From assembly GCA_026874595.1 (NCBI GenBank), contig CM049307.1:77166643-77230642 (forward strand): a stretch of DNA of 64,000 nt, read 5' to 3'. The stretch comes from Sipunculus nudus. Taxonomy: Eukaryota > Annelida > Sipuncula > Golfingiida > Sipunculidae. This document shows positions 48,050-56,575 of this stretch, in pieces. A program made the translations under genes and the position numbers. The notes beneath the pieces are model-generated. The model saw only the letters and a list, made by a program, of their open reading frames with translations, had not been told where the DNA came from and ran no database searches. The stretch's first letter is position 1; the number at the start of each line of letters is the position of its first letter.

Positions 48050-48118
48050 AGTAGTACTAAATGCTGTGGCTTACATCGAGTAAACATCTGAGATTGAGTA
48101 AAAACCTTTTTAGCAACC

Positions 48119-48328
48119 ATGTCCTTCGTAGAAACGTACGTGAAAGAATACATGCCTTACAGTTCGTACGCCTCTCGTATATTACAAGGGGTGGACGAAA
48201 AGGGTAATGTGAACAAAAGAAAGATACGTAAAGTAGCGGCTGGGGCTGGTACGGATTTTCTCGATTTTTTAACCCGGGAAGCCGAAAAAATATTGTATGA
48301 AGAATATCCCGAAAATTCACCCGTGTAA
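48119..48328 (+). CDS. Small histone-fold-like protein (H2B-like helices 1-2)
   Basis: 69 codons from ATG 48119 to TAA 48326-48328. The segment YSSYASRILQGVDEKGNV matches the pattern of H2B helix 1 and loop 1 (animal H2B has YxIYxYKVLKQVHPDTG), and KVAAGAGTDFLDFLTREAEK resembles the long helix 2 of H2B/H2A (compare FVNDIFERIAAEAS). The third helix of a histone fold is lacking; the next frame downstream (48348) begins with a basic segment containing VTAKKYIAEMGPKILKF that could be its displaced continuation. Role, by analogy: compaction of viral DNA or mimicry of host nucleosomes. The resemblance was made by eye and is not yet a proven homology. Confidence 0.5.
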   Translation: MSFVETYVKEYMPYSSYASRILQGVDEKGNVNKRKIRKVAAGAGTDFLDFLTREAEKILYEEYPENSPV

Positions 48329-48347
48329 AAAAAAACATTTGGTAAAT

Positions 48348-48728
48348 ATGGGATCGAGAGGAGCTAGTAAAGCCAAACGCCGTGTAACGGCGAAGAAATA
48401 CATAGCCGAAATGGGACCAAAAATATTGAAGTTTGTGGACAGTAAAGTACCCTTAGTGGACGTTCCATTTTTTACTCCTAAAACCAACGCCGCTTCTAAG
48501 AAATCTAGGGAGAAAACCCTTAAGAAAAAAGAGCCCGTAACACCTGAGAGTGAGGAAGAGATCACGGACGAGGAGCAAGATGACGCAGACGACTATCCCA
48601 GCTACAGTGATGAAGAAGCTGGAGGAGGTGTTGACTCGCCTGTCGGAGCAAGCTCCGATTCCGGACCCGGTGACGCAGCAGTACAATCAGAACAAACAGA
48701 AAATGACGAAATTGATAGAGAAAACTAA
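48348..48728 (+). CDS. Basic-then-acidic protein of unknown function
   Basis: 126 codons from ATG 48348 to TAA 48726-48728. The first third is basic (SKAKRRVTAKKY, and KKSREKTLKKKE), the last part acidic and Ser-rich (SEEEITDEEQDDADD, DSGPGD). The last roughly 150 nt overlap the next gene in another frame. The charge pattern suits a DNA-binding or chaperone-like virion protein. See the histone-like gene just before it: a frame break between the two is possible. Confidence 0.5.
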   Translation: MGSRGASKAKRRVTAKKYIAEMGPKILKFVDSKVPLVDVPFFTPKTNAASKKSREKTLKKKEPVTPESEEEITDEEQDDADDYPSYSDEEAGGGVDSPVGASSDSGPGDAAVQSEQTENDEIDREN

Positions 48729-49227
48729 AAACCCGAAAGCCATTACCAGTCGTATTCAACTCATGCAACTTATGCAAGACAACGCTAAACTATACAGACA
48801 GCATCACGGTAGTATGAACCCGTACGCAGCTTCTGGAGTCAGCACTAGCCCTTCACCAGCACTGACTCGCAGTGGTTTGCGCATACCGAACACTACTGGG
48901 GCTAGTCCTTATTTGCCTACACCGCGCAGAAGAATTTCCCCCAGGTCTCCTGAAGATACGGATGTTTATGCCCCACCCATTATGTACACGGAAGATCAAG
49001 ACGAGTTTCAGACACCCCGCAGTAGTAGGGATAGCAGGAGAAGGAGAAGGAGAAGAAGGCAACGAGAAACTTCTGGCATAGGCCGTTCTCTGTCGGACGG
49101 TGATTTGACGGACAGTTTCGTGGACTTGATAAACAGGCGTGACAGGAGATCGCTACAAAATGTGATCAACGGGTTACACGATAGGTTAGGTGAAGTGTTG
49201 GCCTCTAGTGCCGGTACACCCCTATGA
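48580..49227 (+). CDS. Arg/Ser-rich protein of unknown function
   Basis: 215 codons from ATG 48580. The N-terminal 80 residues look helical (MKKLEEVLTRLSEQ, KMTKLIEKTKN, RIQLMQLMQDNAKLY). The middle is Pro/Ser-rich with an Arg run (SRRRRRRRRQR, about 49033-49065), and the C-terminus has a short helix (LINRRDRRSLQNVINGLHD). No family is recognised. It overlaps the previous gene by about 149 nt and ends three bases before the integrase ATG, so the genes are probably expressed from linked messages. Gene order next to integrase is its only clue. Confidence 0.55.
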   Translation: MTQTTIPATVMKKLEEVLTRLSEQAPIPDPVTQQYNQNKQKMTKLIEKTKNPKAITSRIQLMQLMQDNAKLYRQHHGSMNPYAASGVSTSPSPALTRSGLRIPNTTGASPYLPTPRRRISPRSPEDTDVYAPPIMYTEDQDEFQTPRSSRDSRRRRRRRRQRETSGIGRSLSDGDLTDSFVDLINRRDRRSLQNVINGLHDRLGEVLASSAGTPL

Positions 49228-49230
49228 ACC

Positions 49231-50340
49231 ATGAAAAGGCGTTTAGAGAAGAAAAGGGTCATTCCTGCCCAACCCCAATCTAAGAAAAGGAAAAAATCGC
49301 CGGAAGAACAGAAAAGGTATGATATTCTGTACGATGTGGCTAAACATCCTGATACGGCTTTCACCGGCAACAAGAAAAGAATCCTAGAGAAATTACAGGC
49401 CACATACTCCGGGAAAAGTAAAAAAGAGAGGTTGAAACATGCGGAAAATTATCTCATTCAACAAAAATCTTTCATGTTACACGCGCCAGCCCCTGCGGGT
49501 AAAGGTAAATTTGAGCGCATGCGCACAGTGGTGGGTGGAGTCGACGAGCAATGGCAATCAGATCTGATAGATATGAGACAGCACACTAGAAACAACAAAG
49601 GTTACACATTCATTTTAAATTGTATAGACGTGTTTTCTAGGATGATTTTTACACGCCCTTTAAAAACAAAGGGGGGTCAAGAGGTAGTGGGAGCGTTGCG
49701 AGACATATTTATGCAGTCAGCAAGACACCCGAAATTTAAATTGCAAACCGATCACGGCAAAGAATATTTTAACCGTTATATGAAAGCTTTGGAGAAAGAA
49801 TATAAATTTCAACATTTCGCTTCACGCGAACCTGAAATTAAAGCTTCCCTAGTGGAACGTTCAAATCGTGAAATACGTGAAAGGTTGGAAAGACTGTGGA
49901 CAATGCAGGGTAAAGAAACATGGGTAAACCTGTTACCCGATTTGACTAGTGCTATTAATAACACGTACCACAACAGCATTAAAACTACACCTAACCTCGC
50001 TTCCGAAGCCACCCCTGAGGAAGAGAATGAACTTTTTCATTTGCTCTTCCCTTCCCATACTCGTCCTCAGACGCGCCGTAACACCAAAGACCTCAGTAAA
50101 TATAAGATCGGGGACCACGTCCGTGTGGCCAGATGGCGCGGGACATTTGAAAAAGGCACACGCAAAAAGTTCCAGGAAGAAATATTCCAGATTTATGCGC
50201 GTAAAATACGTACACCCAGGGTTGTGTTTTTGTTGCTGGATGAAAACGGGGACGAATTGGAAGGCCAATGGACAAGTGATTTACTTCAGAAGGCTCCTGA
50301 TCCCGGTTGGAGTTGGATGGGCGAAGAACAGGAAGAATAG
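49231..50340 (+). CDS. Retroviral-type (RVE) integrase of the Maverick class
   Basis: 369 codons, intact. A basic N-terminal region of about 105 residues is followed by the catalytic core: WQSDLIDM (Asp codons at 49561 and 49570), FTFILNCIDVFSRMIF-like strand, LQTDHGKEYF with the second Asp at 49750, and VERSNREIRERL with the Glu at 49855, 35 codons after that Asp. All three acidic residues are present. The C-terminal KIGDHVRVARW and EIFQIYARKIRTPRVVFLL segments fit the small SH3-like/chromo-like DNA-binding domain of Maverick integrases. It would join the linear genome's ends to host DNA. In many Mavericks the integrase lies near one end; here it is internal. Confidence 0.93.
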   Translation: MKRRLEKKRVIPAQPQSKKRKKSPEEQKRYDILYDVAKHPDTAFTGNKKRILEKLQATYSGKSKKERLKHAENYLIQQKSFMLHAPAPAGKGKFERMRTVVGGVDEQWQSDLIDMRQHTRNNKGYTFILNCIDVFSRMIFTRPLKTKGGQEVVGALRDIFMQSARHPKFKLQTDHGKEYFNRYMKALEKEYKFQHFASREPEIKASLVERSNREIRERLERLWTMQGKETWVNLLPDLTSAINNTYHNSIKTTPNLASEATPEEENELFHLLFPSHTRPQTRRNTKDLSKYKIGDHVRVARWRGTFEKGTRKKFQEEIFQIYARKIRTPRVVFLLLDENGDELEGQWTSDLLQKAPDPGWSWMGEEQEE

Positions 50341-50342
50341 AT

Positions 50343-51050
50343 ATGGAGAAATTTGATAACTGGACCGAACAAAACCCTTTCTACAGGTTATGTTATTCCG
50401 GTAAAAAGTGTCAATTACATGAGGTGAGTTGGTCTGGGGAATGGGTGTTGGTGTGTCATAAACACTGTCAAGTTCATGTGTGTGAACCTGTCCAGTGCGT
50501 ACCCTCATGCCCTGTGAGTGAAAACCCTGAAGGTGAGATGGTGTGTAAAATCAGTGGAAGGGTCGTGGGTGTAGATTACAAAAAACCTTACATGCTACAG
50601 GAAGAGCCGGTCACATGTATCAATGTGGAAGACCGGGTTGTTCCCACAGATGTTGTGTTGTATAATTTGTTTATACAAAAGTGGAATGTCACCCGATTTT
50701 ATGAGGTGGATAGGATTTTGTTCCGCGATATAGTTCCATTGGAACTTACCAATGAACGCTTCATGTTATATTATATGAGTTGTAAGTTGTGGGAAACCCA
50801 TAAAAGGGAACATGAAGAAGATGGGAAAGACAAATTCACAATGTTTAAAAAAGAGAGAAAACAAAATATATACACAGCCATCTGTCGTGCTGTGTATGAT
50901 TTGTTGAACCCTTGTGAACCTTACGCAAACAAAGGGTACCGCAAACTCTTCAATTCACAAAACCATTTTTTAAAAATGATGAAATGTATATGCGGTCTTT
51001 CTCAAGGTCACAGTCCGTATAAGAGAGAACTGTTACGACAGAAAAAATGA
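50343..51050 (+). CDS. Cys/His zinc-binding protein of unknown function
   Basis: 235 codons from ATG 50343, two bases after the integrase stop. The first 75 residues hold an ordered Cys/His set: CYSGKKC, VCHKHCQVHVCEPVQC, CPVSENPEGEMVCKISGR. A H-x-C/..C..C...SG arrangement reminds me of a Cys-rich protein family found in large DNA viruses (herpesvirus UL92-type), but I would not rely on that. The rest is helical and basic with LYYMSCKLWE and FNSQNHFLKMMKCICGLSQG. No transmembrane segment is visible. A late gene regulator is one possibility; function is unknown. Confidence 0.6.
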   Translation: MEKFDNWTEQNPFYRLCYSGKKCQLHEVSWSGEWVLVCHKHCQVHVCEPVQCVPSCPVSENPEGEMVCKISGRVVGVDYKKPYMLQEEPVTCINVEDRVVPTDVVLYNLFIQKWNVTRFYEVDRILFRDIVPLELTNERFMLYYMSCKLWETHKREHEEDGKDKFTMFKKERKQNIYTAICRAVYDLLNPCEPYANKGYRKLFNSQNHFLKMMKCICGLSQGHSPYKRELLRQKK

Positions 51051-51198
51051 AAGAAGTCACAGAATTAGAATATTATATAGCTTTGTGTGAGGATTTGTCA
51101 CCCTATGTTGTAAGTGCTGAATAAAATATGTGCGAAACATGTACATTCTTTTGTGATGTGTTAGAGTGAGAGTGCGTGCTGTGAAACCGAGAAAAAAA

Positions 51199-53220
51199 AT
51201 GACAGAAGTTAACTTGTTGTGTGCCAGTGACGTCTCCACTGATCTATACCCCGCCAATGCTAGCAATGATTTCATTGTACAGCTGCCAGAACCTTTAAGG
51301 TTACCTCAGCAAGGACAGCATGAGATCGCTTTGGTGGATATGGTCGTGCCTGCGAGTGTTTTCGTGGAAAGCCGAGACCCTTACGCTGACGTAAGGTGTG
51401 CTTTCCGACTGAAAACCATGCACATTACCACCCAACCGTACAGCTTTACCGTTACACGTAAGAAACCTGAGAACACGTTGGACCCTGACAGTTTCCAAGA
51501 GGGTTTTACAACGGCATTGGAAGCAGCTCAAGATTCTCAACCTGAAAACCGAGCCACAGAAATCAGGACCTGGCGGTACTCTTTCACCCCCTTCCCTTTT
51601 ACTATAACCCAGATGCTAAATTCCTACCTACCCGCAGATTACAGTGAAACAACCTCTGGTGAAAGTCCATGGGGCCTGTATACGGATGACAATTTTAGGA
51701 TGGTAGTAGGTGCTTTATCCAGTGCTAGTTTCTCTGTACCTGTAGGACATCCAGATGGTTTTCCAAACCTGCTGACTTTTACCGTGCCTGAAGATGAAAC
51801 GGAGTACATGGAAATACGATTAACAGATGCTACCGTATGGAAAAGGTTTGAATTTAAACCCGGCAACACGAGCTGGAAGGCCAGTACTTTTCATCCTCTG
51901 TTACGGACTTTCTGTGAAGAATACAACCAGGAACACCAGAACCATCACACGCACTTTGACACCGGCTTATTTCCCATGACATATATGTGGCAGTCCAACA
52001 ATGATGGAAACGTTTTCCTCGGGTTCAGATTACATTTGCACGACAACACCTTTCAGTTTCAAAGAGATCTCAGGCAAGCTTTTCATATGAGGTGTACACG
52101 GGGTGCTGTACAGAAAATGCAATTCTCTAACCCCGCATGGGAGCCTGAGGCGACCCTATGGACATTACCTAACGTTACACCTATCCCAGATGATAACCTT
52201 GTGCCCGCTGGTGAAGACGATAACCGCGTCCAGGAAGTTGGGGAAACACCTGCACGTGGAACTGAATACAACCCTCCTTTGGCAGACCCTACCACAAAAG
52301 ATGAATGTTTGGGGTGGGGGTCGCATTACCATTGGACTTTCATGTCCAGTCAAACGGAGATGCGGTGTTTCTTCGGATTCGGGGACAAAAGTAAAGCCTC
52401 CACGCAACGTGACGCCCCTTTCCATGCGCAAGCGCTGGTGAACATAAGCCGTTCCACCGAGCTCACCCTGACACAAGAAGTGATACTCCCCACACAATAC
52501 CAGCTGCGTATATGTTTTGTACAAGGTTACAGTCCCGTGCAAAGTTTTTCTGCTGAACCCACTGAGGATGTGAATTTTTTTAACAATTTAGAGCAAGCCG
52601 TGGAAAGGGCTGTGGAACAGTTACCTGCCTCTTCCACGTGTGAGTATAACGTGAAAGTACACGTACACCGCACGTCGGCTGGAGAAGGGGAGGGTATACG
52701 GTTCGATACTTCCTGGCGTTGTGCTCAGCGTTTTGAAAATGATACCACACGATCCGAAGTGAGACAGTGGGTAGAAAGGTTCCATAACATGGGTATCCAG
52801 GTCAACACAGAATTAAAAAACAAATTGGACGTGCAGGAAGGGGCACTTTTTTCATGGGTGGACGTGGGGGAAGGGTGGCACGTATTACAGTACCCTGCTT
52901 CCAACATGGAAATCTATACCTGTTATGCTTCAGACCCTGTGCGTATTCGAATACCTTTCAAAGAAACACCTGACAGTGGGTTCAAATGGTTGTTAGTCCA
53001 ATATATGAGTTGGGCGTTTAGTGCAGGTCTTTGGGAGCAAACACCCAAACATTCTTTCCTTACATTGGGTAGAGGTTTACCTGGCGGTATGTGTTGTAAA
53101 ATCGGTAGAATACGGTTTCGTCTGAGCATGACACCTGGCGGGCACAATATCTCCGAGTACGATTACGCCACTCATATATCCCCCGTGCCAGGGTTTAATA
53201 CCTCCCCTGACAACACCTGA
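51199..53220 (+). CDS. Large penton/minor-capsid-like protein
   Basis: 673 codons from ATG 51199; the frame is open upstream but this Met fits best. The N-terminus reads LYPANASNDFIVQLPEPLRL then QHEIALVDMVVP, the signature of Maverick minor-capsid/penton-type and large surface proteins, which begin with a stretch 'N....F.v.LP..l.L....eVaL'. The remaining 600 residues are beta-rich without a recognised domain; there is a Cys-poor, Asp/Asn-rich middle. At twice the size of its neighbours it may be the vertex or receptor-binding component. It begins a run of three proteins with the same signature. Confidence 0.6.
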   Translation: MTEVNLLCASDVSTDLYPANASNDFIVQLPEPLRLPQQGQHEIALVDMVVPASVFVESRDPYADVRCAFRLKTMHITTQPYSFTVTRKKPENTLDPDSFQEGFTTALEAAQDSQPENRATEIRTWRYSFTPFPFTITQMLNSYLPADYSETTSGESPWGLYTDDNFRMVVGALSSASFSVPVGHPDGFPNLLTFTVPEDETEYMEIRLTDATVWKRFEFKPGNTSWKASTFHPLLRTFCEEYNQEHQNHHTHFDTGLFPMTYMWQSNNDGNVFLGFRLHLHDNTFQFQRDLRQAFHMRCTRGAVQKMQFSNPAWEPEATLWTLPNVTPIPDDNLVPAGEDDNRVQEVGETPARGTEYNPPLADPTTKDECLGWGSHYHWTFMSSQTEMRCFFGFGDKSKASTQRDAPFHAQALVNISRSTELTLTQEVILPTQYQLRICFVQGYSPVQSFSAEPTEDVNFFNNLEQAVERAVEQLPASSTCEYNVKVHVHRTSAGEGEGIRFDTSWRCAQRFENDTTRSEVRQWVERFHNMGIQVNTELKNKLDVQEGALFSWVDVGEGWHVLQYPASNMEIYTCYASDPVRIRIPFKETPDSGFKWLLVQYMSWAFSAGLWEQTPKHSFLTLGRGLPGGMCCKIGRIRFRLSMTPGGHNISEYDYATHISPVPGFNTSPDNT

Positions 53221-53237
53221 CTCACCACGCTTCCTAT

Positions 53238-53819
53238 ATGGTGATAAATGCGGACGAAAACATGATAAACCTTTTGGGTCTGGTGACACCTTTTCGACCG
53301 TTTCAGTTGTACGAAGATCGAGGTGCTGTAGAATGGCCCCTCAAGATACACGCACCCAGTGTCCTGCGCATCAGACAGGGTGACGGTGTGTGGACTTCTC
53401 AGAAAGTGTGGGACGACATGTTTTTGCGGCACCAGGTGAACGCTACCACCCAGTCGGGACAGTTGGTGGAACAAAGTTTAGACTCTGCACGCGTGATGAA
53501 CCTGAACCAGTTCGGGAACAGGATTCATGGACCTAATAAGCAAGGCTATTATTTTGTGGATATTTTGCGCCCGGATTTCCATGTGCCAGAAGGTTACGAC
53601 GTTCAAGATTCCTCTGAAATCGTACACAGCCAAGTGTTTGACGTACGCTACATCGAAAGCAGAAATTTCGATCACAGGTGGATGAGGGTAAAATTGCACA
53701 GAGGTTTAGGTGGCGAAGAAAGCGAAGACACCTTGCGGTTGTTTGCTTCCCCCTCTGTGCTCCGAGCGGTAGGTGCGGATTCCAGGGACAACGTGGTAAA
53801 CATGAATTTTTTAAACTAA
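53238..53819 (+). CDS. Structural-module protein of unknown function
   Basis: 193 codons from ATG 53238, 17 bases after the previous stop. It has an early PFQLYEDRGAVEWPLKIH segment, a helical centre (SQKVWDDMFLRHQVN), and a long beta-rich end (YYFVDILRPDFHVPEGYDV, FDVRYIESRNFDHRWMRVKL). No family is recognised. Placement between two penton-like genes points to a virion component. Confidence 0.6.
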   Translation: MVINADENMINLLGLVTPFRPFQLYEDRGAVEWPLKIHAPSVLRIRQGDGVWTSQKVWDDMFLRHQVNATTQSGQLVEQSLDSARVMNLNQFGNRIHGPNKQGYYFVDILRPDFHVPEGYDVQDSSEIVHSQVFDVRYIESRNFDHRWMRVKLHRGLGGEESEDTLRLFASPSVLRAVGADSRDNVVNMNFLN

Positions 53820-53849
53820 GAATACAAACCCTTGCGCCCTGAACACGAT

Positions 53850-54707
53850 ATGCTTAATATGACATTTAAGGTGGAAACTTTGTCGGGGGACCCGTACCCT
53901 TTTCACGACGGATCCCGCACCTTAATTCAAACCCACATACGCCCCAGAAAAAGACAGAGGGAAGATTATTTTGTTTTGAACTGCTTGGTGCAGGAAGAAA
54001 CGAAACTGTCTAAACCTAAAACGTTTGAGTTCATTGACCAGTGGGAAGTGGGTTTGAACACGTTGACCTTGCCCGACAATTTTTATAACTTTCTCACAGA
54101 TGAAATGAAGGTTTCTGTGTGGGACACCCAACAGGAAAACCCCGTCCTCATCGAAACCTTAAATTTTCCTGAGGTGCGGTACAGCAACGTATCCTGTGTC
54201 TCCTATTTGAACAAATGGCTGAAAACAAGCACTGTAGGCAACAACGGTTGCAAAGCGGAACTAAATGCCAGTGGTCGTTTGGAACTGCGGTTCACGAAAT
54301 CCAACACGCGTCAGCTCAGGTTTAACGAAGAACTGTCCCAAGTGTTAGGGTTCCCACAATTCTTTGTGACCACAAGCGAGAGGGATTACACCTCTCAGGA
54401 AATCGTAAACACATTGAGAGGTTTTGAAACTTTGTTCGTGTACGAGCAAAGCATTCTAAAGGAACAGATGGTAGGCAACACGTTCAGTCGTCTTTTAAAG
54501 GCAGTGGTTCCTTCCAGCGCACAACAGGTCGGTACGGTATGGTTGTATTTCCAAGTACCAAATGTGACGTTTGTTCCAATCATTTCGATTGACAAACTGA
54601 CCAGCCTTAATTTGCAAATCCGTGACGCGTTGGGACGTTTGCTGGTGTTCCCACCTCTTTCCGCATTGAAATCGACCGCCTCTTTAATATTTCAACTCAA
54701 GGGATGA
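53850..54707 (+). CDS. Penton/minor-capsid-like protein
   Basis: 285 codons from ATG 53850. It follows the layout of Maverick minor-capsid proteins: QWEVGLNTLTLPDNFYN near residue 65, a mid-protein FNEELSQVLGFP, then LFVYEQSILKEQMVGNTFSRLLKAV in pieces (the family's 'vYcdi...q.vGd...pLLr'), a strand VTFVPIISIDKLTSLNLQI and DALGRLLVF at the end. This is the best match of the three penton-like proteins to the standard single-jelly-roll penton of the group. It would sit at capsid vertices. Confidence 0.75.
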   Translation: MLNMTFKVETLSGDPYPFHDGSRTLIQTHIRPRKRQREDYFVLNCLVQEETKLSKPKTFEFIDQWEVGLNTLTLPDNFYNFLTDEMKVSVWDTQQENPVLIETLNFPEVRYSNVSCVSYLNKWLKTSTVGNNGCKAELNASGRLELRFTKSNTRQLRFNEELSQVLGFPQFFVTTSERDYTSQEIVNTLRGFETLFVYEQSILKEQMVGNTFSRLLKAVVPSSAQQVGTVWLYFQVPNVTFVPIISIDKLTSLNLQIRDALGRLLVFPPLSALKSTASLIFQLKG

Positions 54708-54711
54708 AAGC

Positions 54712-55137
54712 ATGGCCTCAGTCGTTACTGTGTACAGTTCGGTAGAGGCTGACGACGCCCTTAATAGTTTCCGTTTTAAATTTCCTATACCTGTAGAAGC
54801 TCCAAACCATTGGGAACTGGAACTTTTACAATATGTAGCAGGACGTATCACGTGGCTGGAAGGTACACAAAACGTGGTGTACGTACGAGTTCCTGAGATG
54901 GGAGATAACCCACAACCGTCCGTAACCATGCGGGATGTGTTGAATTACGTGTGCCTGCCCCGTGAAACCGATGAGCCAATGTACAACATTGAAATCGTAC
55001 AACCTGTGGCCAAAAAATTAGCACCCACACGTTTAACACAACTCCACTTCGAACTCGTGGACAAGGACGGTTTCCTAATCCCCACAACAGCAGGTTCCCC
55101 AGCCACCATGCTGGTAGTGAGACTCACACCTTTTTGA
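54712..55137 (+). CDS. Short penton-like paralogue
   Basis: 141 codons from ATG 54712, five bases after the previous stop. It starts ASVVTVYSSVEADDALNSF and then has FKFPIPVEAPNHWELELLQY, the same 'F.f..p......WeleLl' pattern as the two larger penton-like proteins, and a late TRLTQLHFELVDKDGFLIP strand pair. It could be a single-domain relative or the free N-terminal domain of a penton-like protein. Confidence 0.55.
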   Translation: MASVVTVYSSVEADDALNSFRFKFPIPVEAPNHWELELLQYVAGRITWLEGTQNVVYVRVPEMGDNPQPSVTMRDVLNYVCLPRETDEPMYNIEIVQPVAKKLAPTRLTQLHFELVDKDGFLIPTTAGSPATMLVVRLTPF

Positions 55138-55165
55138 GAACCAAACATAACCAGAACACAGCCAC

Positions 55166-55771
55166 ATGAAACCAGTATTCACCAAAGTATTGACAAAAAT
55201 ATATATAATGGAATATATCACGAAATGTCAGCAACGACCTAGCAAGCGCTCCGGCCCAGCTCTTCCCGGAGGGAAGAGGGGGCGAGGCAAACGTATCAGG
55301 AAAGGTACAAAAGAAGAATGTCTCCTGATGACTACCAGGGCCCCGTACGCCGACAAATTGCCACAGCTGTTGCACAAATCCTCCGGCATGGTGGAAAAAT
55401 TAGCTGACGAAATTAAAAACATGGAAACTGTATCCGACATGATGTCCGTACTGACATTGCGCCCAGAACTGAACCAGTTGTTTGCGACAGAATTTGCCAA
55501 GTGTCGCGTGATGGAACTGCAGAGTAAAATGCGAAAAATCAGCAAACAGGTGTACAAGGGAGTGGAAGATCTGAAGAAATTGCGTGACGAGTTGCTGAAC
55601 GAACAGGACGCCTTTTTCCGCGTCGTGCTGTGTGACGGAGAAGAACTGGAAGCCCGTATGAAGGAATTGTATTCTTCAGCGGATGACACGGAAGAAGACA
55701 CGGAGGAAGACAAGCAGGCTTGCCAAGACATTGATACCATAAATGGAGGAGGACAGCAGGACAAAGATTGA
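55166..55771 (+). CDS. Basic/coiled-coil virion-module protein
   Basis: 201 codons from ATG 55166; a second Met at 55208 is also plausible. A Lys/Arg/Gly-rich region (SKRSGPALPGGKRGRGKRIR) precedes about 100 residues of predicted coiled coil (GMVEKLADEIKNMETVSDMM, VYKGVEDLKKLRDELLNEQD) and an acidic tail (DDTEEDTEEDK). The long antisense frame 55228-55848 is a shadow. No family recognised; a scaffold or core protein is a reasonable guess. Confidence 0.6.
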   Translation: MKPVFTKVLTKIYIMEYITKCQQRPSKRSGPALPGGKRGRGKRIRKGTKEECLLMTTRAPYADKLPQLLHKSSGMVEKLADEIKNMETVSDMMSVLTLRPELNQLFATEFAKCRVMELQSKMRKISKQVYKGVEDLKKLRDELLNEQDAFFRVVLCDGEELEARMKELYSSADDTEEDTEEDKQACQDIDTINGGGQQDKD

Positions 55772-55821
55772 CCATAAACCATCTGTAGGATCTGACATGA
55801 GGGGATAAATATACTTACATA

Positions 55822-56235
55822 ATGCCTTTCGGTTTCCCGAGGAGTCATTATTATTCAAAGGGGGTGGGGAAAAGCAGTTTCCCCACAAGGTACCCCGGTA
55901 CCGTGGCGATGGTACAAAACATGAACCTCGCTGTCGCAAAAGACAACGTGAAATACCAACAGGAGAGCAATGTGGCTCAAGCGGAAGCAGCCGGTGGCAA
56001 ATTAACAAACACTACTGTGACGCGTAAAGTGATAGACGCTCACGCGCGTACGTCCCGCACATTTAACAAGTCTTCAGGTGGGAGGAGAACCACGGAGAAA
56101 GTTATGGATAAAAGACAACCCGCCACCAAAAACCCTAGCCAAACCGGGGTGGTACAGCCTACCATGGACCATATACCTATACGTAAAAAATTAAAGAAAA
56201 GAAAACCGAGAAAACAAAAGACTATATATGATTAA
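55822..56235 (+). CDS. Small basic protein, possible core protein
   Basis: 137 codons from ATG 55822. The C-terminus is strongly basic (IRKKLKKRKPRKQK) and the centre is Ala/Gln/Asn-rich (AVAKDNVKYQQESNVAQAEA). No hydrophobic span. Location just before the pX-like cluster suggests another DNA-condensing or capsid-linking protein. Confidence 0.55.
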   Translation: MPFGFPRSHYYSKGVGKSSFPTRYPGTVAMVQNMNLAVAKDNVKYQQESNVAQAEAAGGKLTNTTVTRKVIDAHARTSRTFNKSSGGRRTTEKVMDKRQPATKNPSQTGVVQPTMDHIPIRKKLKKRKPRKQKTIYD

Positions 56236-56289
56236 CCTGCTTATACAAAAAGTGTCTTTTTTTACAATGCCATCATCCAATTAAACAAC

Positions 56290-56470
56290 ATGGCAGGAAG
56301 AAGGCGTACCACATGTGCTCTCCGCCGCCGCCGTCGCCGCAGAGGTGGAAATGTGGTCAGGGGTAGGGGGTGGACACGCGGTAGAAGGAGGGGGGGGCAT
56401 GTTTCTAGGGAAAGTGGGTGGTATGATTGACAATGTATTAGGAGGGTTGTTGAGAGGACTTTTCAAATAA
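56290..56470 (+). CDS. pX/mu-like core protein 1, split at a G8 run
   Basis: ATG 56290 opens an Arg-rich frame (MAGRRRTTCALRRRRRRRGG, later RGWTRGRRRGG) that stops at 56428-56430. At the eight-G run 56390-56397 a second frame takes over with a hydrophobic, Gly-rich segment (GMFLGKVGGMIDNVLGGLL) and stops at 56468-56470. Adenovirus pX and its Maverick counterparts have exactly this order: Arg-rich head, Gly-Gly, hydrophobic tail. The split falls on the glycine codons. A one-base difference in the homopolymer (mutation, sequencing error or slippage) would explain it. Confidence 0.55.
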
Positions 56471-56575
56471 ACCCTGTATAGTTATTTTGAAAGGCAACGA
56501 AATCTTATTGCACTGAATATGTACTTTTCATATCTTATGGAATAAATGATTTGAATCTATATTACTTGTTTTGTC

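Noticed and set aside
55228-55848. Antisense frame of 206 codons
   Set aside because: It mirrors the coiled-coil gene on the plus strand, which has the better start, spacing and composition.
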